Shown piece after piece: positions 1-12,743 of a stretch of 64,000 nt of DNA. The DNA is taken from NCBI GenBank assembly GCA_965153355.1, contig OZ231126.1, forward strand, positions 70,308,001-70,372,000, written 5' to 3'. Numbering within the stretch: position 1 is the first letter of the stretch; each line of letters begins with the position of its first letter. The stretch comes from Flaccisagitta enflata (taxonomy: Eukaryota > Chaetognatha > Sagittoidea > Aphragmophora). A model generated the notes under the pieces. It searched no databases and was not told where the DNA came from. It worked only from the letters and a program-made list of their open reading frames with translations. A program made the translations under genes and the position numbers.

Positions 1-204
1 AAATCGTTTCATTCATATTCTTCAATCTAGGCGTTCTCTCATCAAGCCGAAATCTTTTTTACTTGATAAGAGAAAGAAAGGGTAAGATGGGCATAGTCGC
101 GTGCTACTTTCGGTGATGAAAAATATTGGACCTACCGTATGTCTGCCAGAGTACCTAGAAAAGCCAAATTTGTACATCGCCTTGTTAAGAACAAAATGTA
201 TTTG

Positions 205-447
205 GTCGCATGCACGCGACTCTACACCCCGCTTTGTCCATCCGTCCGTCCGTCGGTCTGTCTGTCGGTCCGTCACACTTTTACTTTTTTTATCAATTTT
301 ATTTCCAAAAGTTAATTTAAGTCATTTAAGAGTATACTAAGTCATTTTAAGTCATTTAAGAGTAAACTAAGTCATTTTAAGTCATTCTAAGTCATTCTAA
401 GTCATTATGTAAGTCTCGCACGCGACTTATAGATGTTGGCCTTGTTC
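205..447 (+). mobile_element. Hairpin-ended element, CGCGACT subtype
   Basis: It begins with GTCGCATGCACGCGAC (one mismatch from a palindrome), then CTACACCCCGCTTTGTCC and a (TCCG/TCGG)n run. An internal (TAAGTCATTT)n stretch follows, then a third CGCGACT at 420-426, and it ends TGTTGGCCTTGTT. Same plan as 11501-11709, 29846-30286 and 34823-35165. Confidence 0.7.
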
Positions 448-1047
448 CTTCGCATAACTGCTTTCATATGAACCATCGCGCGACTATCGAGTCATTCAGG
501 TACCATCTTTAGATATATATCTATCATGCAAATTCTGTCTTTCTTGTACAGATCTATGGAAACATTAAAGCTACCCTAAAGATGATTCCTGATTGATTTG
601 AAAATCGCGATATGGCTCATTTAAAAAAGTCTCGTGAGGTTGGGCAGGGGCAGTTGACACCAAAAACCAGCAGACTAACAAGGCTGACGAACTGACGGAC
701 TGACGGACCAATAGGACGAAACAGAGCAACGTAGAAAGTCGCGTGCACGCAATTCATCCGCTGACGCTTTTATTTCTGTTTATCATCTCTCTCACCGAAA
801 AATGAAGAAAACCTTGAGTCCAGAGAGGAATTCTTTCAATGAGAGCGAAGGCAAGAATCAAGAAGGTTAATGAAGCGTACTCCATGCGATTGTAGTGGGA
901 ATCAACTCAAGAAAGTCTCTGACATGATCTTCATGATCGACGTGTCTGTCTTTTTGTCAATCTGTCTTTCTTTCCGACTATCTGACTTCCTTTCTGTTTT
1001 TCTGTTAATATGCAGTCAGCGGACAAAACACAATAGGTATATAAATC

Positions 1048-1388
1048 ACTGGTTGTTAAAATTGCAGCCGGCTGTTAAGTGCTAAAGTTGGCAAAAATCC
1101 AACTTTTATCAAATAAAATGAGACCTGCAGATTCGTAATCCTGATGAAATTATGAGAAGTTTGATATGTCACACTTAACACAGAAATTTTTTTTTAACAT
1201 TACATTATGATTGAATTAAACATTGATAAAATTTTTTATATTTTCATGTAAAAGTATATATTGTGACATATCAAACTTCTCAAAATTTCATCAGGATTAT
1301 GAATCTGCAGGTCTCGTTCTATTTGGTGAAAGTTGGATTTTTACCAACTTTGTAAGGTAACAGCCAGCTGTAACTTTAACAAACAGTT
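1048..1388. mobile_element. MITE with long imperfect inverted repeats
   Basis: The outer arms (GCAGCCGGCTGTTAAG... and its complement ...TAACAGCCAGCTGTAA) and the inner arms (AAAGTTGGnAAAAATCCAAC, GACCTGCAGATTC, TTTGATATGTCACA) pair across an AT-rich centre near 1215. It is non-coding and about 340 bp long. The class is inferred as a DNA-transposon MITE. Confidence 0.7.
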
Positions 1389-2032
1389 GTTATTTACAGC
1401 ATTCTGTTCATCATCAGTGGGTTAGATCAAAACCAATGGAGTGATATACAGTCCTGCCCCTTGATAACGGCGCCATGGGGACCCTTCAATTTTGTCCATT
1501 ATTGCGGGGCACCGTTATCATGAAATACTATTTTGCTAGCTGATTTTTTTTATCATAGCATTCATGTATTCACTACTTCCTTACTTAATGTGGGAATGTT
1601 TTCTTTTTTCAATGAATAATTTTGCATAATTTAGATATTTGATAAGAAGTAAGCACAGTGGTATGCAGTATCATGTACAAATAAATATTTGGCTCACCAA
1701 ATTACTATAGTTGAGTTTCACTACAGCACACGCCAAGGGACTGAACAAATTCATGATTGATAATGCTTTACTGCTAATAGAGAAACAATTACATGATTTC
1801 CTATGGGACTGAAAACTTCATGCCTTATAGGCAGATGTGCCTTGTTAGTGGATGCGCTATAGCGAGGTTCACCTGTACATATCATATCTGTACACGAGGC
1901 AAAAATTGCATGATAGTGGGTTGATGAAAAGACACAGATTTTTTAAGAAGATGGGCTTTGAGGGAAGATAGGTGGGAAAAAGATTCTTCTGTGACATTTT
2001 CAAGTTGCGAGAAATAGGACTGAAGCTCACGA

Positions 2033-2315
2033 ATTTTTTACAATGCCTCTGAGATTGGATTTTTGGATGGGGATTTTTTCCTCCCTCGCGATATTTATCC
2101 ATCTGACCAACGGCTCCTCAATGGCGTTGAATGGTGATTACATGAGCGCCTTTGATTTGCCATTACGATTTTCACTAAACTCCTGCAAAATCTTGTCTTT
2201 GTCTTTCACGATTTGACTGACTGTCCCGCGTCGAACGTCAAAACGCTTTGCCGCTTCAATTTGTTTTTTCCACCGGCGAGGAAATTGATGATTTTCACTT
2301 TCTTTTTCAGCTCAA
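2033..2315 (-). pseudogene. Decayed Tigger/pogo-type transposase, CENP-B-like DNA-binding part
   Basis: Minus-strand reading gives ELKKKVKIINFLAGGK, then after a one-base shift in a run of A, QIEAAKRFDVRRGTVSQIVK and DKDKILQEFSEN. A further shift gives IEEPLVRWINIAREEKIPIQ. These match the first helix-turn-helix and the CENP-B-type second domain of Tigger/jerky transposases. Frameshifts and stops show it is inactive. The DDE catalytic part was not found; sequence down to about 1870 may be its eroded continuation. Confidence 0.75.
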
Positions 2316-2631
2316 TCCTCACTCGTGTTTTCTGTGTTCACTCCTTACAGACGAGGTCGACATCGTGATTTTTTTGATTTTTTTTCAATGGATATGGGTA
2401 TTGGGTAATGAGGTTTGACTCTAAGTTGGTGGTTGTAAATCTTGAGAGAGGTCATTGTCTCTACACTGAGTTTGAATGAGCAATTCTCGATTAGGGAAGG
2501 TCAACTAAACAGCCTGAGCAGGTGAATTGATCGATCATGTACAGCCTTAGTTGAATGACGGACAATTCTTTATGAGATCGAAGACGGGCCAGTTCAATGA
2601 AGGACAAAAAAAAAAAAAAAAAGAGAGGAGA

Positions 2632-3010
2632 CAGACTGACGGGACAGATAAACAAACTGACAGAAAGACAAACCTTAAAAAGACAAACTGATAAAAAACA
2701 AACTTACATAAAGACAGACTGACAGGAAGACAGACTGACAGGAAGACAGACTGACAGGAAGACAGACTGACAGGAAGACAGACTGACAGAAAGGCAGACC
2801 GACAGAAAGACAGACCGACAGAAAGACAGACTGACAGAAAGACAGACTGACAGAAAGACAGACTGACAGAAAGACAGACCGACAGAAAGAAAGACTGACA
2901 GAAAGACAGACTGACAGAAAGACAGACTGACAAAAAGACAGACTGACAGAAAGACAGACTGACAAAAAGACACGCAGGGAAAGACAGACTGACAGATAGA
3001 CATTCTTACG
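2632..3010. repeat. Minisatellite, GACAGAAAGACAGACT units
   Basis: About 20 tandem 16-bp units with small variants (AGGAAGACAGACTGAC). Every reading frame is open in long stretches only because of the repeat. It is probably an expanded core of the neighbouring hairpin-ended elements. Confidence 0.85.
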
Positions 3011-3113
3011 GAAAGACAGACTGATGGAAAGACCCTGACACACATACAGACTGACACACATAGACTGACAAACACTGACGGGAAAATGAAAAGACGTAAC
3101 AAGAATCTTATTG

Positions 3114-3420
3114 AACAAGGCCGGATACACGGCCAATACCAGTTGCGGACGGGTGCGCAGGGGCGGATATGCGCGTTTTCCCACTTTTTGACGGATGGAC
3201 GGACGGACGGACAAAGCCTCTTGTAGAGTTGCGTGTTCGCAACTAACAAGGCCGGATACACGGCCAATACCAGTCGCGGACGGGTGGGCAGGGGCGGAAA
3301 AGCGCATTTTCGCACTCTCTTAACTTGATCACCACGGACCAACTGACCGACCGACCGACTGACCAACCAACCAACCGACGGACGGACAAAGCCTCTTATA
3401 GAGTCGCTAGTCCGCAAATA
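3114..3420 (-). mobile_element. Two adjacent hairpin-ended elements, CGCAACT subtype
   Basis: Read on the minus strand, copy one (3244-3114) has AGTTGCG-AACA-CGCAACT, CTACAAGAGGCTTTGTCCG, the third arm CGCAACT (3147-3141), the hairpin GGCCGTGTATCCGGCC and TTGTT. Copy two (about 3420-3246) follows head to tail; its first arm is degraded but its second and third arms are both of CGACT type. A more distant relative occupies about 3460-3710 with a GATGCGTCC stem. Confidence 0.75.
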
Positions 3421-3870
3421 AAAAGAAACTGACAGAAGGACAGACTTCCAGAAATACTGTATTGATCATGTGACATATATGGAGAGATAGATGGACGAAC
3501 AGACGGTTGAAACGACTAAGTAGTAAAGGAGGCTCTCAAAACATGTAAGTCGATCATTTGTTTCAGTATAGGATCTCACCGCGGCCAAAAACAAGCGAGA
3601 AACACGGTTTTTGCACTTGCTTAACGGACATACGGACGGACGGACCGACGGAAGGACAGACCCTCTTATAGAGATGCGTTCCTGACGGACGCATCCAAAA
3701 ACAGTTTTAACTGACGCTCATTACCCTTTTCCAGACTCGACAATAATTGTATGGGTAAAATCTAATGAATTCTTTGATTAGTCACGCTATATTCAACGAA
3801 AAGATGCCTTTTCCGTGCTATGGTAACAACATGTGATTGAATTGCTGACAAATGCCTCACTTGTGAATTT

Positions 3871-3930
<60 letters not shown>

Positions 3931-4567
3931 CCTCTTTCTTTCTTCCCTGTGTACCTCTCGGCCTCACGTTTCGCCGAAACTGTTTCGGGCTCCTCCGGTC
4001 AAAGTGGGGATTAGTGGTTGACTTCGGTGGGCTACAGTCGGTTCACCGCTAACAAGGAGTTGAGTGTCATTTTGGCCCAAAATTTTTGACCGATATTGCC
4101 GATTCACCCTTAAAGGCGTGCCCTTTATCTAGGGGCAGTTTAGCATTACAAAAGGCCAGAAAAATTTGGGACTGCAGCTTGTTGTCCACTAAAGGCGGGT
4201 AACCGTTAACGGCGTTGTCAAGGAAGCGGGGTTCCACTGTATATACCTATTGTGTTTTGTCCACTGACTGTATGAGTGTCTGATTGCCTTTCTTTCTCTC
4301 TGTTTTTCTCTGTCTTTAAGTGTATTTTTGTGTGTGTCTGTCTTTCTCTGTCTCTGTCTCTGTAAAATTTGAGATTCTATTCATGAGACACATAAAAATC
4401 ACCTTGGCCAAGACTTTTTAAAAACGTGACTTTCGCTCTTGAAAGTAAGAAAATGAAATTGAGGATTGAAATTGATGAAATTTAATCGGCGTGGAGAAGA
4501 GGGCGAAACCAGAGGGAGTATGATAATGTTAGTTCAGGCACAAACATTCAATGGATAGATAAACCAG

Positions 4568-4723
<156 letters not shown>

Positions 4724-4976
4724 GTTCAAAAACGTACAGATAAGACAGAAGCAGACAAAGATGGTAGACCAAAAATCAGATTCCCACGTGCCGCGCAGAC
4801 AACGTTCACGTACAATAACGAGCAATTTTTGGAGGCAATTGAGAAAAATCGGTAAACGGATTATCCATTTTGAAGACGCTGTGACTGTAAAAGCGTAAAA
4901 AAAACGATAAATTGCTTCTTTTGGGGTTCGTGGAACCAAAGAAGAAAGGAAAGGGAGAATTGATGAGCGCAAGCTG

Positions 4977-5363
4977 GTGGTGGTGGTGGTGGTGGTGGTG
5001 GTGGTGGTGGTGGTGGTGGTGGTGGTGGTGGTGGTGGTGGAGGTGGTGGTAGTGGTGGTGGTGGTGGTGGTGGTGGTGGTGGTGGTGGTGGTGGTGGTGC
5101 ACCGTGCATCAAAATCACCAACGACCAATAAAAAATCCCACCAACCAACCAACCCACCTAAAACACCATGGTGGTGGTGGTGGTGGTGGTGGTGGTGGTG
5201 GTAGTGGTGGTGGTGGTGGTGGTGGTGGTGGTGGTGGTGGTGGTGGTGGTGGTGGTGGTGGTGGTGGTGTGGTGGTGATGGTGGTGGTGGTGGTGGTGGT
5301 GGTGGTGGTGGTGGTGGTGGTGGTGGTGGTGGTGGTGGTGGTGGTGGTGGTGGTGGTGGTGGT
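4977..5363. repeat. Long (GGT)n tracts
   Basis: Two GGT runs (4977-5098 and 5169-5363) are separated by about 70 bp of unique sequence. Apparent poly-Gly, poly-Val, poly-Pro, poly-His and poly-Thr frames here are repeat artefacts. One strand is G-rich enough for G-quadruplexes. Confidence 0.9.
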
Positions 5364-5739
5364 GAAGAAAAGATTGCGAACTAGCAAGTTCTCCAGAACA
5401 ACGTCGCGTGCGCTGAAAGTTCCAAACAAAAAGTTTCAAAAGATGATGTTGCCAAGAAGCACAAAATTGTCTAAAAATTCACTACAGTATCAAGAAAAAT
5501 TAAACAAAAACACTCAAAATAGACTTCTAGTCATGTGCTTTTATACGCAAAAAATATATATTTGTGACGGACGGACGGTTGGACGGACGGTTGGACGGAC
5601 ACGGTACAGTTACGAAAGACGAGCTCTTGCTCAACCTTTCTCAATTGTTGTTATTGTTAAATTCCGCTCTGACGGATTTCAAATGAGTGATAAATCTCAA
5701 TTATTAGAGTCAATAGAGGAGACAAGAAGAAAATAAGTT

Positions 5740-7090
5740 GAAGGAACTGTGACTTTTCATTCATTACAGTCGGAATTCTGTTAGTGCCGGGTACGTTTGA
5801 GCAGGGTTCAACTGAATCATGTTCGACCGGCAGGCGTGCTTTTTTTTCTTTCCCTCCGAGTAGCATTTGTTTTGCCTTCAGATCTTCCGACTTGTCTATC
5901 ATAATCTTGTCAAATGGGCTGAGGTAAGTTACATGTTCCTCATGTGGGGCTAGCTTGGTTCTTTCTTCTTTTCCCTCTTTACCTAAAGAGACCAATTCAG
6001 AAATTTACATTTTTTTTCATCAAAATCATTCATCTTCCATTTTTTAGAAAATTGTTTTTGAGGACCTAATTTGCATAATGCAGTGGGATAAAACAATACA
6101 CTGACATCATTTAAATCAGCTTTTACAAATTTCTTCTATTCATAGAATTGTATTTCTGCCTTTTCATAAGCTTTTTCATAGCTTATGTTCTGATATTTTA
6201 GTTTATTTTTACAAACATCATGATTCTTTAAAACAAATAATTATTATATTTGTAACAAAACTACATAGGATTTTGCTGAATTCTGGGAAATCTGTGAGAA
6301 CTTTAATGCCAAAACAAAAACGGAAGATGAAAGAATTTTGAAAAAAAGAAAATGGTTATCTTTATGATTTTTACTCCTCCACATTACCTATGTAGGGCGA
6401 AGGGATACTACCAACTTTTGCTATGTGAAGCACACAAGTTCCTCATGTATTGTTCTTTGTCTTGTGTTCTTTGGCTTCGTCTTTGTCGTGTCTTTGTGTT
6501 TAACTTTAAAGAGCGACGAGATCATACAGAGAAATGTTACCTCTTTCATTTCCTCAAAAGCAATGTACGGAGATAATTTGCATATTGCAGTAGCAAGGTT
6601 TCCTCTGGTATCTAAAATGATTTAGTGTCGTCTAAGATTCATCAACACCCCACTATATTGTGTGTTGCTTCTTAGAATGATTTCAAAAAAATTCCACAAT
6701 GCAGTTAAATCCCGCTATAACGGATCTCAAGGGACTAACAAATTTTATGCGTTATTGTCAGATTGCGCTAATGCCAAAATGACTATCCCCAACTATTTTC
6801 TTTGCTATCTTCTGTGGTAACTGCTGGGTTTTTAAAAACAAATGGAAACAGCCTTTTGCATCGCTATCAAATGATAAGCGTTTTGACAATGCGAAGATTT
6901 CGTATAAAATTAATGCAGATGGGTGGGCAGGGGCCCCACAACCCCCCTCCCCCTTCGCTCAACACAAATCATTTTATATGCGCCTTTTCACATTTGTGAA
7001 CTTAATGGACAAAAGGGATGAACATACTGAGTCGCGTCCCCAGTTAAAGATTTTTAACCTAACAAGCATGCCTTGAAATTAAGATTTACC
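5740..7090. other. No gene seen: AT-rich intergenic
   Basis: Only scattered tigger/mariner-like terminal motifs are recognisable, such as CAGTTAAATCCCGCTATAAC at about 6702 and GGAATTCTGTTAGTGCCGGG at about 5770. No ORF with family features. Confidence 0.5.
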
Positions 7091-7096
7091 CTTTTT

Positions 7097-7244
7097 AGTC
7101 GTGGACACACGACTACATCTTGCTCTGTCGGTTGGTAGGTTGGTAGATCGGTATGTCCGTCACATTTTTGAATTCCAAGCGGTTTTTGCATTACTGCTCC
7201 TCCCCAAACATCCGCGACTGGATTGCCGTGTATTCGGCCTTGTT
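7097..7244 (+). mobile_element. Hairpin-ended element, CGACT subtype, compact copy
   Basis: The 5' hairpin is AGTCGTG-GACA-CACGACT (7097-7114), followed by CTACATCTTGCTCTGTCGG. The third arm CGCGACT lies at 7213-7219, then a GCCGTGTATTCGGC hairpin and CTTGTTT. At 148 bp it is one of the clearest complete copies. Confidence 0.75.
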
Positions 7245-7785
7245 TCATTGCAGACAATTTTATAATAGGCTTTGTCCATCCTTCCATTGGTCTGTTGGTC
7301 CATCAGCTATCAGTCCATCCGGCTTAAGTTTAAAGCACAAAAAACACGCAGTTCTGAGTGTGCAAATGTAGGTGAGTGTGTGGGGGAGGGGGGGGGGGTG
7401 GGTGGGAGTGTGGTAAGGCTATGGGTTGGATGCCTCAGCCAAAATCCGCAAAAATATTGTGTTCGAGTTCCGCATCATTTGTTTTGAATAGATCATGCCA
7501 ACTCTCAGATGCCGCAAAACCATGAGGCCCATTTGCGAATTATGTGACCACTGATTACAATTTTTTGTTCACGCATAATGTTAAACCATTTAAAAATTTT
7601 ATTCAAAGTTTTTTCAAGTTCATGAAACGGGAATGTCCTTATGAATAGGCATTTTGAGTCCCTGCTTGACTCGAAGAAAACAAGATAATTCTGCGCGAAT
7701 ATTTTTTCATCTTTAATGAATTGATTGAGGATGCTGGAGGCATAATTTGATCTGAGTTGCTTTTTTGCACCATATCGAGAATTTT

Positions 7786-7910
<125 letters not shown>

Positions 7911-8875
7911 CTCACCCCTTCTATCCCTTACTTTCTTCGATTCAGCTAATGACCTTTCTTCCCTGCCCATTGACGATTTCGCGCTTTTTTTGTCTTTCAG
8001 TAGCCACCGTCTGTTATCGGCGGAAGATTATAGGTCTGGGGACCTTTTCTGACTAGCTCACTTTCGACCAAGCCTACGAGTAAAATAATGAATTTCTTTA
8101 CCCAAATACGGTTGAAACATGCATAAGAGATGCATATATATCAGTAAACAGTGATAGAGTGATTTTGGTGATGGTCGCGATTTAGCCTTCATGCGTTCAT
8201 AATATCAGATTCGCAGCAATGTGCGGCCCGTCCATGCGGTATTCTTGGATTCCTCGTTATAGTTGGATCCGGTTAAATTGGAATTTTTTAACAAAGAAAG
8301 TAAAGAGAAATGGTAGGGACTTTCTCTTAGCACTCGTTATTGGCGGATTTCCGTTATTCTTGGATCCGGTAAAGCGGGGTTTAATGGCGCTTTAATGGCG
8401 TCACAATGAAGAGCGTTTATGAGGATTACTCGGAGTCTTAACTTCAAAGTTACAAATGGACAGCAAACCAAGCTGCTTAACATGCTAAGCGCGTCTTCTC
8501 TTCTGTGAAAACCGTCTGGATTACCTTCCGGGGGCATTTTTAGATGGCGAGGGAGCTATCCCGCCCAGAAATTGTTGGAGTTAGATCGAGGCGGAAAGTA
8601 GGACTGTAGGACAAGGAGGTGCTTAACCAGTCCCAGCTGATGCCGGTAGAAGGGAATAAAGACAGTGAGCATGTGATTGAGGGTGGAAGTATAACCATGT
8701 TTCCTCTTTTTAGGTGCGCCATAGCACCTCTATAAGAGGCTCTGCCCGTCTGTCTGTCTGTCTGTCGGTCACACTCAAGAAGAAAATCGCTAAAAATGTT
8801 GGAAATCAATTGAAAACTCATTTCGTTCATCATTGATGATACTCGTCATTTCATGCACTAAAATAATCAGCTACG

Positions 8876-9088
8876 GTTAGGTCTGATAGAGCTGGGTATA
8901 AGTCAGATAGAGCTGGTGATAGGTCGGATAGGTCTGGGGATAGGTTTGAAAGAGCTTGGGATAGGTTGGATAGAGCTGGTGATAGGTCAGTCAGGTCTGA
9001 GGATTGGTCTGATAGAGCTGAGGATAGGACTGATAGAGCTCAGGATAGGTCTGTTAGAAGTCGGAATAGGTCTTATAAAGTTAGGGAT
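8876..9088. repeat. Minisatellite, GATAGAGCTGGGGATAGGTCT units
   Basis: About nine diverged units of 20-25 bp; one or two more units lie at 9646-9690 on the far side of the inserted MITE, so the insertion split an existing array. Confidence 0.8.
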
Positions 9089-9089
9089 A

Positions 9090-9645
9090 CAGTGGGGTTC
9101 GTGGAATAACAGCCTAACTGGAGGAAGGTATTTAAGTGTCTTAATTTCATTTGACAATCTTGATATTTGAAATATAAGTTGTTCACTTGATGCTTTTGTC
9201 CCTGAGTTTTTTGGTTGCTATGGAAACAAAAATTATTTTTTCAAACATTAATAACCACTAAAATATCAATATTTTGAAAAAAATTGTCAAGGAACATTGC
9301 TCAAAATTGAATTTGCTACAACTTTCCCACAGTATGTTCTGTAAGAATATTGCTTGTTTGGCCGTTGCTAGGGGGCATCACACCTAGCAACCGCTAAATG
9401 ATGCTCCCTAGCAACGGCTAAATGAGCAATATTCTTACGGGACTACCGTGGGAAAGGGTGCAATTCTGAGCAATGTTCTCTGATAATATTTGTCAAAATA
9501 TTGATATTCTAGTTGTTATAAATGTTCAAAAAATGATTTTGGTTTCCATAGCAACCAAAACTCAAGAAAAAGCTGTGAACAGTATTTCAAAATATCAAGA
9601 CATTAAATACCTTCCTCCAGTTTAGGCTGTTATTCCAGAACTAAT
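9090..9645. mobile_element. MITE, CAGTGGGGTTCG family, copy 1
   Basis: It is almost entirely an inverted repeat and nearly identical in plan to 51353-51954. The left end TACAGTGGGGTTCG is intact; the right terminal ~14 bp has diverged. It is inserted in a minisatellite whose GGTCTGATAGAGCTGGG-type units lie on both sides. A central palindrome with CTAGCAACGGCTAAA lies near 9400. Confidence 0.8.
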
Positions 9646-9740
9646 GGGTCTGATGAGCTAGGATAGGTCTGATGGAGCTGGGATAGAGTCAAAAGAATTG
9701 ATAACGCCCGGCGCACCGTCTTGGCCCGTGTTCTCTTTTT

Positions 9741-9875
9741 TCTTCTTCTTCTTCTTCTTCGTCTTCTTCTTCTTCTTCTTCTTCTTCTTCTTCTTCTTCT
9801 TCTTCTTCTTCTTCTTCTTCTTCTTCTTCTTCTTCTTCTTCTTCTTCTTCTTCTTCTTCTTCTTCTTCTTCTTCT
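9741..9875. repeat. (CTT)n microsatellite
   Basis: Nearly perfect CTT repeat of about 135 bp. Similar CTT and CTTTTT runs occur at 13587-13740 and 15090-15180. Confidence 0.9.
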
Positions 9876-9949
9876 GAGATCTTCCGAGAGGTGCCCTTAT
9901 CATTCCGAGTAGCGGCGCTACTCGCTACTCCATAAAAAGCACGCCTGGT

Positions 9950-11100
9950 TCGACGACTATTCCCGCGACGACAAAATCTTCGAGTTTCTCTTGTTTCTTA
10001 TTCTACCACGCGAATAAAAAAAAAGAGCACTCTTTTATGGGCGAGTGGAAGAGGCAAAAAAAAATATTACAAAATTTCTTTGCAAAACTGAATTTGAAGA
10101 TTTTTAAGTTTTCTTTCATTCTAAATCAATCTCCGGTTTGTATCTCAAACCATTCAGAAGTTAGATTGGAGCAAAAAGAAAATTCTCTTTAAGAGTTTTA
10201 AACTGGTCTAAGATTTTACTTAATTATTTTGAAATTCAATGTAACGGATTGACATTTAAAAGTGCGGCTTTTTTATTGATTCTTGCAATAAAAGTTCTTT
10301 TGGAATTTGTTTCCCACAACTAACCGATAACTGTCATCAATGAAGAAAAAAAATCTTTTTCCTGTTTGCCTGAAATTCTGGTAATGGTTCAAAGACGATC
10401 TGCGAGCGTCATATGTCTTCCAGGCAATCTGACTTTGTCACTAAAAAGACGCTCTCCTCCATCTTTTATACATCGTTCAGCCCAAATCATGCGTCTTCGC
10501 ATCTCTATATGAGGTTCTGTCCGTCTGTCCGTCCGTCCATTCGTCCGTCCCTCTGTCCGTCCATACATCTAACCATCTGTCCATCCGTCCATCTCACCAT
10601 CTGTCCGTCCATCGATTCATCGCCTGATGGGGCTTGTTTTCTTATCCATTACGAATTCACTCGCTCATTCTTTATCACCACCTACGTCCACGATTTCTTT
10701 CCGTTTTTTTTTCTTTCCTCCTCCTTTTTTCCAATAACTGCCTCATGGCTCATACGCCTTATCTTTATGGGCAGTGGCTCTGGTGGTTAGTAATCATACC
10801 AAATCTTTCGAAATCATTGCTTTGATCTCTTCAAATGAAGATGACAAGCTCGCAAGGCTTTCCAACGCTCAGTTTTGGTGTAGCTGTATCGGCTTGCCGA
10901 ATGGCAAGTCCGTCCAGTATTCTTGGAGTCACTGTTAATGTGGGATTGGCTAAAAATGGTAGTTTTTGACAAGAAAAATAGTCAGGAATTTCTCAAGGCA
11001 TTCCTTACGGATTCGGTATGGCGTGGGTAAACTGCATGCAGGCAATTATTGCTTTAAATAACCTTGGGATATAATAAATGGCAGATTTTTAAAACCTTTC
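9950..11100. other. No gene seen
   Basis: AT-rich sequence plus a 5' fragment of a hairpin-ended element (10489-10620: ATGCG-TCTT-CGCAT stem then GTCCGTCC repeats). Nothing else is supported. Confidence 0.5.
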
Positions 11101-11500
11101 TTTTGAACTAAAACATAAGAAAAATAGATTGATGATGCCTGTAAAGCCCTTTGAAAGATCTTTCATTTGAGTCGTGTCTGGCATTCCTAGCTTTATTCGA
11201 AATGGCATACGTTTGAAGAAAAATATCACTGATTGAAAAAAGGGCAGTTATTGTCTTTTTTTTTAATAAGCAATTTAGAATTGTCACAGCTACTTGATAT
11301 CTTTCCTTTTTTGGGGGGTTTTTGCGGTTTTTGGCACCACTGCTCCTGCCCAAATGATCTGGTGACCTCAATTACGGCCCCTACCCACCCGCACGTGACT
11401 GGGGTAGCCGTGTATCCGGCCTTGTTTTCTCAATGCGTTTAGTTTCTTTGTTACAAAGAACATGCAAATCCTGTAGTGAATTCCAAAATCCGCCATTTTT

Positions 11501-11709
11501 AGTCGCGTGCACGCGACTCTACACCCCGCTTTGTCCGTCGGTCGGTCGGTCGGTTGGTTGGTCGGTCCCCATTTTACTTTTTTTATCAATTTTATTTCTC
11601 TAAGTTATTTTAAGTCATTTTAGGGTATACTAAGTCATTCTAAGTTATTCTAAGTCATTCTAAGTCAATCTGTAAGTCTCGCACGCGACTTATAGGTGTT
11701 GGCCTTGTT
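11501..11709 (+). mobile_element. Hairpin-ended element, CGCGACT subtype
   Basis: The 5' hairpin AGTCGCG-TGCA-CGCGACT is perfect. CTACACCCCGCTTTGTCCG, GTCGG/GTTGG repeats and a (TAAGTCATTC)n core follow. The third arm CGCGACT is at 11684-11690 and the end is GGTGTTGGCCTTGTT. The 3' end of a related copy (CACGTGACT, GCCGTGTATCCGGC, CTTGTT) lies just before, at 11320-11428. Confidence 0.75.
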
Positions 11710-12743
11710 TATTTCCCCAAGGTTATTGATCAGGTCATGAGCGCAGTAAAAGGTTCTTATTTTAACCTGAACATTTGGTTTTAAAAAGTTATAAAAAAAA
11801 CCCAATCTATTGAGCTTTGCTTTTCAGAGAAACATTAAAGAAAACTTATTTAGCAAAAGTATACCTGTTTCACAATTATCGATATTGTAGCACAATTAGT
11901 AGAAACACAAAAAGCATACTTCTCGTTGGCCCAGTGACATAAAATTTCTATTGTAGTAGCCCAAAGGTGATAAGAAACTTTAGAAAAAATTTCATCTTAC
12001 TACGCCAACTAAAAGTATAATCTATATAGTTTTATTTTTAGTGTTTGAGTATCAATACTTGTGAAATAGGGTCTTTGCTGAGCAAGGAGTGTCTACTTTG
12101 GAGTGATTCTTTATTCTCCATCTGTCGCTATTTGCTACGCGCTATTGAATCTTAAATAACATCGATTTCCTCCGGCTACAACAACAGAAGAAGGAAGGTA
12201 AAAAAAGAGGGAGAAAAAAAAATCCCAAAGGGAAGAAAGATAAAAAGAAAAAAGAAAAACAAAAACACATCGCCCATCTTTCTCGTTTCACCGCCCACCT
12301 TCTTCTTCCATCATTCAACCCTTTTCTGTTACATCAAACATCACTTATCAAGTCATTTCTTCACCTCTAAACTGACATAGCTACACGGTCTGTCTGTCTT
12401 TCAGAACTTCTGCGTGTTTGGTTATCTGACTCCCAATGACTTGGTACCCATCTGCCTAATGGGTTATATGACTGACATCCTCTTACATATATTTCTGTCT
12501 GTTGATTCTCTAATCCTTCCAGTATACATACAAACTCGTTACGACCACCCACCCTTGGTCGGCCATCAAATCTATCCGTTATCGTTATTGAATTCCGTTA
12601 TCCTGCTATCTCTTTACTGTCAACGTATTTTTGTACTCGTGTCGAATTTCCATTTCTTTCTACAGCAGGACCCCGCCTCATCGGTCCCATTGGAACTGAA
12701 GATTTTTCACCTGTATATCAGGTTCACCTTTGAAGAGAGATTA

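Noticed and set aside
4806-5157. Poly-His, poly-Pro and poly-Thr proteins
   Set aside because: Reading-frame artefacts of (GGT)n; no splice or homology support.
7400-7490. Possible tRNA-like sequence with GTGTTCGAGTTCCG
   Set aside because: The B box is imperfect and the A-box candidate is poor; no cloverleaf could be drawn.
8540-8833. 97-codon minus-strand ORF
   Set aside because: Its N-terminal half is a TCTG-repeat element fragment; the remainder matches no family I recognise.
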